In this document: one piece after another, positions 10,601 to 21,800 of the stretch | Layout of the letters: every line of letters begins with the position of its first letter | How positions within the stretch are numbered: position 1 is the stretch's first letter | NCBI GenBank assembly: GCA_030062745.1 | Contig: CP099843.1 | Coordinates: forward strand, 22,658,622-22,722,621 | From: Capitulum mitella | Lineage: Eukaryota; Arthropoda; Thecostraca; Pollicipedomorpha; Pollicipedidae | DNA: 64,000 nucleotides | Direction: 5' to 3' | The notes under the pieces: model-generated | Seen by the model: only the letters and a program-made list of their open reading frames with translations | Databases searched by the model: none | Told to the model about the DNA's origin: nothing | Translations under genes and position numbers: made by a program

Positions 10601-13375
10601 ATGGCCCCACCCTGTTCATGACATTTTATGTCTCTAGCTCTTTCCGTTTCCGAGACCGGCGGGGGCATTTTTGTGTCCCCCCTTCCAGTGCGCGTAAGCG
10701 CGAAACCCCCTTCCACTGCGCGGGTTAAATTCTGATTGGCTCCGGAACTTTGTTTTCCATGGCATTGTTACTATAGTCGCAGCTTGTCTCTCAGCATTGG
10801 AACCGCCACTTGTTCATGGACGAACTATCTTGTTTGTTGTGATCTCCTGTCCTCTAATGTTGACAGTGTGTGTCTCACCAGTCACACATTCCTTCATTAC
10901 CTTCTGGCAGGACGTTTTCACCTTCGGGCTATCGTTCAGCACTCTGTGACACTGTGCGGCTGCCCGCAGGAAGTGTTGACCGGCAAATACGGCGAGGACA
11001 GCAAACTGATCTACGACCTGAAGGACCAGGGAGGGTGAGATCCTGTCCCTGCGCTACGACCTCACGGTGCCGTTCGCCCGGTACGTGGCCATGAACAAGA
11101 TCAGCAGCATCAAGCGCTACCAGATCGCCAAGGTGTACCGGCGCGACCAGCCGTCCCAGGCTCGCGGTCGATTCCGCGAGTTCTACCAGTGTGTGAGTGC
11201 CTGCCATCGTCTGCACGTTCGTCTGAGTCTGTCTTCGTATGCGTTTGTTGCGTCTACAGGCTGTAGGTGGACCGTTTCAGCACCATGTCTTGTATTGCCA
11301 GTTTTGCGTGGCTTCGTTCAATGCCGTCTGGGCTGCTGCGGCTTCCGAGGGTCGAGTACCCGGCCGTGAGAACGCTATAATAAAGGCCTTCGGAGTGCCA
11401 TCCGCCCGGCAGCGTCTGCGGGCCGCACCTTGTTTCGTCTGACCACCAGTGATGATGGGTCGGCCGTGCCTGCTAGCCGCGGGGTCCGCCACCCCTGGTC
11501 GAGCTCAGTAACTGACCACGGCGCCCCTCCCGGCCTGCGCAGGACTTCGATATCGCCGGCGCCTACGACCCGATGGTGCCGGACGCCGAGTGCGTGCGCA
11601 TCGTCTCTGAGATCCTGCAGTCGCTGCGGCTGGGCGGCTTCGTGATCAAGGTGAACCACCGCCAGATCCTGGACGGCCTGTTCGAGGTGTGCGGCGTGCC
11701 GGCCGACCAGTTCCGCTCCATCTGCTCCTCCGTCGACAAGCTGGACAAGGTGGGCCGGGCCGCCGACGCGGACGCCGCGCCGCGCCGCGCCGCCCGCGCG
11801 CTCGGCGGCTCCAGCGCCGGCGGGGCGTTTGGGGTCGTCCGCCAATCGTTCGGTCCGTCTGTCGGCCGGTCGTTGACGTTGACCGGTTACTGTCATTCCT
11901 AGGCTCGGACGACACTTCTGATATTAACCTGTGGCATTTGTAGTCTTACTGCTGATCTGTGCCTCTGGCCCTCTGGCAGATGTCTTGTCTCTGATATGAG
12001 CTAAACTCTGACTTGTCTTGACCGCAATTGATCTTTGGCCACTCACCTTCAGACATCTTTCGCTGACCGGAAGCGTACTCGGCCGGTTCTTAACGTGGCA
12101 CCGCCGACTAGTGGCCTCAGTCCTCCGGTGTCCGCCTTGCGGCGTCTGACCTGTGCCGGCCCCTCGCCAGAGTCCCTGGGAGGAGGTGAAGCGGGAGATG
12201 GTGGAGGAGAAGCACCTGCCGGCGCCGGTGGCCGACCGGATCGGGCACTACGTGAAGTTCCACGGCGGCGCCGAGCTGGTCGACACGCTGCTGGCGGACG
12301 CCGCGCTCGCCGCCAACAAGAACGTGCGCGACGGCCTGGAGGCGATGCGCACCTTCCTGGGCTACTGCCGGCTGTACGGCGTGGCCGAGCAGGTGCAGTT
12401 CGACATGAGCCTGGCGCGCGGGCTCGACTACTACACGGGCGTCATCTACGAGGCCGTGCTGGAGGACGGCGACGCGGTGGGCAGCATCGCCGGCGGCGGC
12501 CGATACGACGGCCTGGTCGGCATGTTCGACCCCAAGGGCCGCTCGGTGCCGTGCGTCGGCGTCAGCATCGGCATCGAGCGGCTGTTCGCGCTGATGGAAG
12601 CTCGCGCCGAGACGGGCAGCACGCGCACCACCGAGACCGAGGTGTACGTCTGCTCGGCGCAGAAGGGCCTGCTCGACGAGCGCATGAAACTCATCACCGT
12701 GCTCTGGGACGCCGACGTGAAGGTGGGTAGTGGCTGGGGGCGTTTGAAGCTGTGTTGGCTGTTCGGGGATGGGACATTTGGGTGATGGGAGTGTACTCGT
12801 TTTTCGAGGCTTAGGTGGATGGTAACAGGGCTGTAAAAGTCAACGAGCTGGAAATCCATGTTGAATTGATAGCCGTTTGGGCTGTTTGATCTGCAGCGTC
12901 TTTTGGAATGGTTTAGGTAACCATTGCCTTCACAGCCACAGAGAAACACTGCCGTGCGGAAGTAGCATGACAAACATGCTTTGTCATTCTTGTGCACTGA
13001 ATTGCTTTGGTAACGGTGTTGGTCCGCGCTGATATTGATCCGGCATGCCGGTTAACCACTGTGAACCGAACGTATGTTGACCCGCGGCTGACCCCTGCCT
13101 GTAATGGCCTGGATCTCTGGTGACCTGTGGTGACCGTCCCTTACGTTCGGCGCGGGGTCCGGCAGGCGGAACAGTCGTACAAGAAGAATCCGAAGCTGCT
13201 GCAGCAGCTGCAGTACTGCGAGGAGCACGGCGTGCCGTTCGCCATCATTCTGGGCGAGAGCGAGCTGCAGCGGGGTGTGGTCAAGCTGCGCCACGTGGCC
13301 ACGCGCCAGGAGGAGGAGGTGCAGCGGGACCAGCTGGTGGACGTGCTCAGGAGCAAATTGGCGGCGCCCGCCTGA
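7359..13375 (+). CDS. HARS1: Histidyl-tRNA synthetase, cytoplasmic type (six coding exons)
   Basis: A class II aminoacyl-tRNA synthetase that charges tRNA-His with histidine in the cytosol. Coding exons: 7359-7638, 8427-8684, 10970-11192, 11543-11749, 12171-12722, 13166-13375. All introns are phase 0 with GT/AG ends. Exon 2 carries the end of a WHEP-like helix and the KGTRDF start of the catalytic core. Exon 3 has [12 protein letters not shown] and FREFYQC (motif 2). Exon 5 has [22 protein letters not shown] and the motif 3 segment GIERLF. Exon 6 has the anticodon-binding domain and stop. Length is about 575 residues, longer than the roughly 510 of animal cytosolic enzymes because exon 1 encodes an unusual extension. 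Two one-base frame breaks are present, one near 7440-7455 and one at 11036. The rest of the gene is intact, so sequence errors are the simplest explanation. It converges on STRIP. Confidence 0.9.
8427..8684 (+). CDS. HARS1: HARS exon 2: WHEP tail and core entry
   Basis: The acceptor CCGGCAG precedes [15 protein letters not shown], which aligns with the second helix of the HARS WHEP domain. The exon continues through KTAKGTRDF and [15 protein letters not shown] to a GTGAGT donor. It is 86 codons, phase 0 at both ends. Confidence 0.88.
9734..10190. repeat. Three tandem copies of a ~152-bp repeat in HARS intron 2
   Basis: Copies begin at CCAGGG near 9734, 9885 and 10038. Each carries AGGTCA hexamers, a CTTGT(G/A)ACCTG block, TTTGCTTTGCG-like text and a GAAATATGCATT-like block. 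The copies are clearly diverged. Confidence 0.75.
10970..11192 (+). CDS. HARS1: HARS exon 3: motif 2 region, with a one-base frame break
   Basis: It starts after CCCGCAG and reads [17 protein letters not shown]. The reading frame is broken at 11036, where one extra T follows GGAGGG. Omitting it restores [16 protein letters not shown] through YQC and a GTGAGT donor. Because coding sequence resumes at once, an intron is not possible. Confidence 0.88.
11543..11749 (+). CDS. HARS1: HARS exon 4
   Basis: The acceptor CTGCGCAG is followed by [17 protein letters not shown], continuing to [13 protein letters not shown] and the donor GTGGGC. It is 69 codons, phase 0. It covers the part of the catalytic core between motif 2 and the HARS insertion. 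Confidence 0.9.
12171..12722 (+). CDS. HARS1: HARS exon 5: histidine-binding motifs and motif 3
   Basis: The longest exon, 184 codons. It holds [12 protein letters not shown], the histidine-specific [23 protein letters not shown], the motif 3 stretch [10 protein letters not shown], and the linker into the anticodon-binding domain. The donor after DADVK is GTGGGT. Confidence 0.92.
13166..13375 (+). CDS. HARS1: HARS exon 6: anticodon-binding domain and stop
   Basis: The acceptor CCGGCAG is followed by [19 protein letters not shown], matching the conserved end of HARS. The stop is TGA at 13373-13375. The exon has 69 sense codons. The C-terminal CIC tail of vertebrate enzymes is absent. Confidence 0.92.
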   Translation, partial: AEQSYKKNPKLLQQLQYCEEHGVPFAIILGESELQRGVVKLRHVATRQEEEVQRDQLVDVLRSKLAAPA

Positions 13376-13743
13376 CCCCCTTCAGGAGCTGCAGCCGGAG
13401 CCGGCGTGTTAGGAACCAAAGTGAACATTTCTATCGAGTCGTTGGGGTGCGGGGTGATTCACTGTGGCCCGTGACCGCGCTGGGGTAATTTATTTCGACA
13501 TGTGGAACGCGGCACACCGCGCCTCATTGCGCCACATTCTCAGCTCTTCAGTTAACGAAACTGGCCCGCGACGGCACGAACTCTGTTCACGTCGCTGGTG
13601 TGGCGTGACGTGGTGAGAGCGGGTGTCGGCCGCGGGGCTGCCGGGACCGCGACTGGCAGTGGCTGGTCTGCGGCTCAGCAGCCTTGCCAGTGGCGCCGAC
13701 TCAAAGTCGGCCGGCCCAAGTACGAGCTGGGCGTGTCGACTCC

Positions 13744-13979
13744 GTGGCGGGCCGGTCAGACCACATGGCGAGCCGGTCAGACCACGTGGCCGACCGGTCA
13801 GACGTGACGAGCCGGTCAGACCATGTGGCAGACCGGCCAGACCACGTGGCGGACCGGTCAGACCATGTGGCAGACCGACCAGACCACAAGTCAGACCGGT
13901 CAGACCACGTGGCGGGCCGGTCAGACCACGTGGCGGACCGGTGGGACCATGTGGCAGACCGGTCGGGCCACGTGTCATA
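13744..13979. repeat. 21-bp minisatellite, about 11 copies
   Basis: The unit is close to GGTCAGACCACGTGGCGGACC with substitutions. The period is a multiple of three, so all frames stay open. Several units contain the E-box palindrome CACGTG. Confidence 0.85.
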
Positions 13980-14447
13980 TGGCACGCACCGGCGTCGCTC
14001 GGCGCCTGGAGGTCGGGCCTGGTCACCGGGCCCACCTTCGTGATTCCCGGAGTGATGCGTCTTTACGGAAAATACAACGTTCCGAATCTTTGTTGGCTAC
14101 TTTCCAAGCACCTGGCATCGCATACAGGCGAAGAGATTGAAGGCAAGCACGGTATAGGAACGCCTGATGGCTCCATGAATTTCTGCGCGTCCCGTGCCAA
14201 GGTTTGCATATCCCAGCTGACCCACACCAACGACATGCCGTTGCTGGTCAATAGTCTCCCCACAAATCAGAATAGACCGCAGCGGGCCCTGCAGAAACGG
14301 CGGCGGCCCACCACAACACCCACCACACGCCGCACAGGTCTGCACCGTATATTCAAAGTACCCAATCGATAAAAAACGCGCCGGCGCGCGGCGAGGCAAG
14401 TGCGACTGAGGCGGTCTGCTCCGTCTGACTAGAGTTCACAGGTGAGC

Positions 14448-14680
14448 CGACAGTCGGCCGGGAGGTCAGCCGACGCCCAGCGGCCGGCCGCGGCCCCGGG
14501 GCCCGGAGTCGGAGACTGGGTCACCCGGGTCACAGCCCGGTCGCCGAGGTCAGAGGCCAGGTCACCCAGGCTAGAGTCGGGTCGCCGAGGCCACAGGCCC
14601 GGCCCAGCTCAGAGTCGGGTCACTGAGGTCAGGCCTGGGGTCACCGAGGTTCGAACCAGTCACCGAGGCCAACGCCGGGT
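14448..14680. repeat. Degenerate GGTCACCGAGG-type repeats
   Basis: Irregular repeats of GGGTCACCGAGGTC-like text, imperfect in both spacing and sequence. Confidence 0.5.
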
Positions 14681-15184
14681 GCTGGGCAGGGCTGGGGCTC
14701 CTCGGGGTCACTGCGGCGCTGAGGCTGATCTCAAGGCACGTGTGGCGGCGGTGAGCGACTTGCATTCGCGTGGGCACGCAGACGCCGTGGCTGGTTTGAA
14801 GGCGGAGGCTTACGCATGCGTATTCGCAGGCCGGGCCCCATCGATCAAAGCGATAAGCCCACTGACGCGACAACGCGTAATGTCACGGACTCCACGACCC
14901 AACTACGTTGCGAGATGGGAACGGCTCAGACGATACGGACAATGGCGGTTACCAAGCTCTGGGTTATCAATAAGTTATCAGTATATACACCCTAGAATCC
15001 ACCAACGAAAGTGCGAACAATGTGACAAACGCAAAAGTGCACGCTCTACTCGTTTGACACAAACGGCATCATTGCTATTATGTAGAGTAACTTTAAGTAC
15101 CCGCTCAGCCACGAAGCAAGCTACGGAGCATCTCCGGGCCACTAATCATACCGAGTAATTTCCGAGTACCGCGAACTATCTAGG

Positions 15185-15620
15185 AGCGGCTTTGCGCAAC
15201 AGAACAGCACAAAGCTCTCCGTAGATCTCACAGAGGCACAGAAGCTTCCCGTACGTCCTGCAGGCACGGAAGCTCTCCGCAGATCCCGCAATGGTACAGA
15301 AGCTCTTCGTAGATCCCAAAGAGGTACAGAAGTCCTCGGCAGGTTCCGCCAAGGACAGAAGCCCTCGGCAGGTCCCGCAGCGGTACAGAAGTTTTCGGCG
15401 GATCCTGCACCTCTTCAGCACGTCCCGCACGGTCAGATAAATCTTCGGCCGGTCCCGCACAGGTACAGAAGCTCTCAGCAGGTCCCAGGGAGCGACAGCT
15501 CTCCACAAGTTCCGCATAGATCAGAAGCTCTCCACAAGCCCGTAGAAGTACAGAAGTCCTCCGCAGGTCCCGCAGGGGCACAGAAGCTCTCCGCAGGTCC
15601 TGCAGAGCTCCAGTACAGTA
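15185..15620. repeat. ~30-bp minisatellite downstream of the STRIP stop
   Basis: About 13 degenerate units resembling GGTACAGAAGCTCTCCGCAG followed by GTCCCGCA. It begins about 75 bp past the STRIP stop codon, so it is probably in the STRIP 3' untranslated region. Confidence 0.7.
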
Positions 15621-15695
15621 CAGAACAGTCCACAGCCGGGTAGCGCCGTCCGCAGGGAAGCCGCCGGCCGGTCCAACGCGTGCGGTCAGGTCAGG

Positions 15696-15857
15696 TCAAC
15701 CCATATAGCCAGGCTCGATCAACTTGTCCCAGTCGGTGCTCTGCTGGAAGACCTCCAGCTCCAGCCAGCGCCGGTAGTTGGCCTTGAACTCGGCGGTCAG
15801 CTCCAGCGGTTCGGCCAGCACCGAGCTCAGCTCCTTGTCCACCGGCTCCAGCTCCTT
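15696..15857 (-). CDS. Strip: STRIP exon 17 (C-terminus and stop)
   Basis: It reads KELEPVDKELSSVLAEPLEL, FKANYRRWLELEVF and a TGA stop at 15696-15698. The acceptor chosen is GCGTTGCAG. Upstream copies of the same acceptor region remain in frame to about 16034, so longer isoforms are possible. Confidence 0.88.
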   Translation of the reverse strand, partial: KELEPVDKELSSVLAEPLELTAEFKANYRRWLELEVFQQSTDWDKLIEPGYMG

Positions 15858-18800
15858 CTGCAACGCAAACCGACCGGTGAAGTCCAGCTCCTTATCCATC
15901 GGCTCCAGCTCCTTCTCGAACACAAACTGACTGATAAAGCTCAGTTCCTTAACAACCCGTTCCCGTTCCTTCCGCAACTCAAATCGACCGATAACGCCCA
16001 GCTCCTTATCAAACGGCTCCAGCCCCTGCAACACAACACAACACGAGCCGATCGATAACGCTCAGCACCTTGTCCACCGGCTCCAGCTACTTCTGTAACA
16101 CAAACCGACCGATAAAACCCTCACCAGCGTCCTCGCTCACCAGCGTCCACTCCTGCACGACAAACTGACCGATCACGTTCGGGTTCTGAGGCTCAGGAAC
16201 GCGGACAGCGAACTCAGACTCCACTCACGCACTGCGACCAATCGCCATCATCGTCGGAATAACAAGGACAAAGAGCAAGACGTGAGTTGAGGGGCTTCTC
16301 AGCGCCGTCAGCCTTGCTTTACCAGTGAACGGATGAGAGACCCCTTGTAACACATGACCGTAGGGCAAGCCAACACGACCTGATCCCACACAGCTGCGAG
16401 CTACGCTAACTCGCCCCACCACAAGTGGACACCATTCGACAGCGGTCTCCCGGTCCGTCGTGCGGCGCGGACCGCTGGGCGCCGTCCGCCCACGAACACC
16501 GCCGGCCCGCCGCGCATCCAGACGCCACTCACCAGACCGTCCGGGTTGTACCGGCGCGTGATGAACCGGTCCACCTTGGCGCGCAGCGCGCCCTCCTCGG
16601 CCTCGTAGTCCCACGGTCTGGCGTCCACCTCTGAAACATCAGACAGACGGGGTAACGGGGCCGCCCGCCGGGACGCGGGCCCGCGCCGGTTCCGAGCAAT
16701 CTGCACTGGCTGTGGCTGCGTTGAGGACACAAATACGGACTGTCTGAGGCACCCTGTCAAACGGCCGTGTCGCTCCCGCAAACAACGCGTAGCAGCCAGT
16801 TTGCTAGGAAGGAAATGAACTGTAACTGACATTCAACGCAAATGTCTTTCACATTATCATACATGTCAAAGTCGACCACATATGGCTCAGCAAATGACTA
16901 TCAATGCACCTACTGAAAAGAAACTTCCGGTGGTCTCGATACAGGAATGAATGCATTTGACCAACAAAATCGTCAAGCTATCTGACTGTAAACCTTCGTT
17001 AATCCGACAGCATTGGGAGTGGTTCGGCTCGCCGTGCTTTCGACAGCCTGACATAGCTTATTCAGTTAAACATAGGTAAGGCCAGCGCCGGAGAGGACAA
17101 AATATAACAAGATAACAAGGCACGGACGGAAACAACGAAACCAATGGAATGATCCTCTGCATGCAAACGCAATCAGCTGATATATGAGGTTCTGGCATGA
17201 CATTGGACGACAGATGCGAACGGAAGAAGATATCCCACAAAGCCGCCTGGCCTGGCCAAATGATCTACCATCTTCATCCGAGGCGGACATCACTTCAGTG
17301 CCCTCCGGAGCAGGCATTCCAATGCGGAATACCGTCCCTGAACGACGCCGTAATCCCGGACACAACACCCGCAGTCGGCCGCCGCACAAGCAGAGCGCAC
17401 TGACGCCAGCGACCCATGGCGACAAACCACGGAACGGAGCCTCGCGGGACTTGCACCTGGTGACGTCACGGCCGCACACGACATCCACAGCCCGACATCA
17501 CGCTCCCGACACAGAGGACTGCGCTCGCAGACTCACCGCTGATACCAAAACAACATGATTCAGGACAGGTCACGTCTGCAAGTAAAACATGCTGGTGATA
17601 AATCTACTGCCGGTACAACAATGAAGCTTCAACCGTGCGGCTGGAACGAATAAGAATTCTGAGTAATCCAGTCCCCAGAGTTAACAGCCTTCACAAGCCC
17701 CAGGGGCATCTGCTTCCTGGTCCTGTCAGTCTAAAGTCTATAGAATTTTGTCTTTTCCTTTCATCTTAAATGCTGACAGTCCGTTAGCAACACCCCTTTT
17801 CGGCTGCAAAAGCATCTTCACCTTGCTCTGATAGCCAAACGATTTCACTGTCTGATCTGATAAATCAAGACCTTATCCACTTAAATCCCGGACATTATTC
17901 CGCGTTTAGCACTGGCATAAGATTTGATCGCCTGCTGACCAACTACAGTGGGGTCATAACCAGAGCTCACTGTGAATTGTCAGGAAGCTGTGTTCTCCTG
18001 ACAGTAATCCCGTGCTCGCCAGCCAATGTTCCGAGGTTCAAACGAACCTCGGAACTATACCCTGAATCGTCCCAAACATGACTGGAAACCTATCTGTACA
18101 GATGCCTGGCACCACCACCCACCACACCCACCACACTTACATCGAACGGCGTTCTCCTTCAATGAACTAAAAGCCATGTCACCCGACCGCTGGGTCTGGT
18201 CAGAACCTCGGCGCCCACCCCACCGTGTCAGCGGCCCGACTGCCTCCCCCTGAGGCGCCGGCCAGCCGCAGCCGGGCGCGCTCACCATTTCCGAACGCCC
18301 AGTCGTCCACCAGCCGGTGGCGCACTTTCTGGTAGATGGCGCTGACGGTGCGCATGTTGGACTTGCGCCACTGCCGGCCCAGATACTTGGTCTGCATCTT
18401 GAGCAGCTTCAGCGTGTACACCTGGCCGGCGGCGGGGCGGCTGGGTCAGACACGCGCCGTCTGCGGCGAGAGACCGGGTCCGCCGCTCGCAGTGTTCTTC
18501 TGACGAGGTCCGCTGGGGACTCCCGCGGTCCGCCGTCCAGGCCGGTCGCCTCAGGACGGTCCCAGCAACTCGCTGGGTTAGTACGTCGCCACACGACGGT
18601 GTTACCGCGTCAGCCCTCAGCCTGGTTCCGGCCAGACGGCCACTTAGGTGATTATTAGTCGTCACATGAAGTCAGTCCTCAGCCCAGTCCTCAGCGCAGT
18701 TCCGGTCAGTGACTGATATATCACCATAGCCAATGAACAGTGAGTTTACCAATGTAGTACTCAGCTTGGCTATATTGATTAGTTATTCAGGGGTTCACAA

Positions 18801-21800
18801 GTGACTGTTGTAGATACATCAGTCCAGTCCTACACCCTAGCCTAGTCCGTCAGACTGAAGACTACCGTATCTTCCGTTCGACAAGCTCATGCGTCCAGTC
18901 CAGCTCAGCCCAGCTCAGTCAGTCAGATCGACCGGAGTTCACGGAAGTCGTGCATCACAAGGTTCTCAAGTCAGTCGTCTCAGCCCCGCGGCACATCTGC
19001 CTGTCTGAAGAAGTCAAAACCGACAACCATGCTTTTCGGTTCTCATAAACTATCGCAGCAGCCGCAGTCAAAAACACGGAATGGCCTCTCATCAATACCT
19101 ATCGTATTTGAAGGTTAACGCCATAGTTGTACGCATGCCAGGCAAAGGTTCCAGGATCTTGAAAAATGCTATTTTTGTCTTTTTTAACACTGCGAAGTTG
19201 AAAAATATTGCAAACCTTACCAGATTTATGCACACCGACTACGTTTCAGATGTCGGTAAAATCATATGACGGTGGCGAACTGGTGCGGTATAGCCACAAC
19301 GCCACAGCTAGGAGAACTCCCGAAAAAGATAGAGCTCCTCCGCTGTTACCTGCATCATGGCGTGCTTCACTCTGAGCGATCTCTTCAGAATCGGAGCCGA
19401 CTTGAACACCACCAGCATCTGCGAACGTCACGCTCCTTAAAAATCTTACTCCTGCAGCAGTCAGGCCTCGGGACGTCGGGCACTACCTCACAACCTGGCC
19501 AAAAGCCACTGTGGACACGAAACTGTACGTCCTTCCGGACAGCGAAAAATGACCGCCAATCTCTCCATTCGGACACAGACAGCGAGCCAACAGCCCTCCC
19601 TCACACACCATGAAGAGGTCGACCGTCCCTACTTCAGGAAACGACAACGGGTCAATAGCCCTCCCACTGGACACAATCTACAGCCGACGGTCTCGATAAT
19701 GAACAGTAAGTGCACGTCGACAGCCCCTTCCCCTCCCGCGTGGACACAAGCCGCGAGCCGATATTCGCTCCTGCACAGTCCGCGGGCCAGTCAAAAGACG
19801 ACACGACATCACCACAGCCGCGACCCACCGGAGGCAGAGACGGCCGGGCGGACCGGGTAACAGAGCGAGCCGACGGCCGCCGGTCCCGACCGCGCTCACC
19901 ATGATGCGCGAGTGCTTCCACTTGCACAGCTTGTTGAGTATGCGCAGCAGGTTGATGCTGGTGAAGACGTTGCGCCAGCAGAAGGGCTGCTCGTCGCCGA
20001 GCTGCAGCGACTCGGACGTCAGGTCCGGCTGCGGCCCCAGCACGCACCGAGGGAAGTCTAGCGCCACGATACTGCGCGCAGAACAGACCGTTACAGCACA
20101 CACTGGCGCCAGGGCAGACTGTTACGGCGGATATACGTCCTGACAGGACAGCAGACAGACTGCTACAGCAGACAATGCTCGCAGAACAAACTGACAGAAG
20201 CTCGGTACATGCCAGTTCCACAGACTGCAGCTACAGCGGATAACACAAGCAAAGCACACTGTTACAACGGATTCTTACAACGGAAAGAACAGGCCGTTAC
20301 GGCAGAGGACGGTCGCAAACAATACCAGAAACATAACTGACACTGTCGGTCGAACCTCGCCGTCGATAACAGTAGTACTTCACCAGACGTAAGAGACAAA
20401 AATCAAAAACCGAGTAGCATAGTGAACCTGTCACAAGCAGCAAAACGTCCCAATGGCGACCCACAAACCACAGAACCCATGGCGACCACGCTGCCGCCGC
20501 CCCACCTGTTCTTGGCGGTGATGTACTGCACGATGTCTTGATTGAAGAACTTGAGCACCAGCGGGATGCAGTTGGCGAACACCAGGTGCTGGCTGACGAA
20601 CTCGAACTGGTAGACGTGGTTCAGCTTGAAGTGCTTGAGCAGCAGCAACAGCACGGCCGACACTGCCTTGGCGATCACCTCCTTCTGGCGGTTGATGTCG
20701 ATGCCCAGCTTCATCGAGTGCAGAACCGACATCCTAGCGGCGAGGCACGAGTTCAGGCGTCAGGATCGTCCCACGACAGAAGCAGACACGCTTTTACGCG
20801 CCATGAACTAGGGTTCACTGTTAAGGCTAATCAAACTGTAAAACGAGCGGCTGCTTTATCGTCGGGATGTATTCTGCAGAATGACCTAACACGACCATAC
20901 GCTAAGTCCCCATTTCATTCATTAAATGTAGCAAATAAAAGCTAAACAGCAGATTACGTACAGCGCAAGAGATAAGACCGCGCGAAAAAACCCAAGAAGA
21001 GACAAAAGTGACAGAAAGGTGCCTCAAGAGCAGAATCGCCCGAGCACGCCAGAAGATGTCGTAGTTTGTTCGACTCAGCTAGCGGGTCTTCCTCACGGCA
21101 TCTCCTCTGGCAGGGTGTCGGCCAGGATGTTGATGGAGTCCGACTTGGTCTTGGAGGTAGGTGCGGCGGCCAGCAGCACCTTCAGCAGCGCGATCATGTA
21201 CTGCGGCAGGTTCGGCAGCATGCCCTGCCGGCCGGGCCAGCCGTCAGCGGACACCTCAGAGGCCGTCGCGCCGGCGCCGGCGGCCGTCAGTCAGGTCCGC
21301 ACGGCCAACAATCAGATCGGCGAATACACGACGTCGTGGTCCCGCGACGCAGAATATTCGCCACAGGAGAATGGGTAGAAAACAGTTAACGTGGACATCA
21401 AACCCGCGGCATCTCCTTATGAACACTATGTCTCCATCGAGACTTCAGCGCTCTAAAAAAAACGACACCCCGGCCTCCTGCACGACTTACAGCCCCCAGG
21501 GACTCAGAAACGGCAGGCCGACTCAGGGGCTGCCCCTGCAGGCCGGTTCGCACCGCACGGCGACCACCAGGCAGCGGGGCGGCCCGGCGCCCGGCTCACC
21601 GAGAACAGCAGCTCGGCCGGCGTCTGGGGCACGTCCGTCTCCGGCCGGCTGAACGGTGAGGCGCTGATCTCCTCCTCACGTTCCACCTGCACCTCGGCCA
21701 GCGACCGGTACAAGTGCTGCAGATACAACGCCACAGACATCAGACGACGGCTTTCACAGGTGCTACCGGCACAGCGCCACAGGCATCAACCGATGTAATG

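Larger units (their letters stand above)
13376..15695. other. Convergent intergenic gap between HARS and STRIP
   Basis: No conserved coding exon is seen. The long open frames on both strands (for example 13623-14372) arise from GC-rich tandem repeats. A TTTATT at 13489-13494, AATAAA on the minus strand, is a possible distal STRIP polyadenylation signal. I saw no clear AATAAA for HARS. Confidence 0.6.

Noticed and set aside
13623..14372. 249-codon open frame downstream of HARS
   Set aside because: Most of it is the 21-bp minisatellite, open in several frames on both strands.
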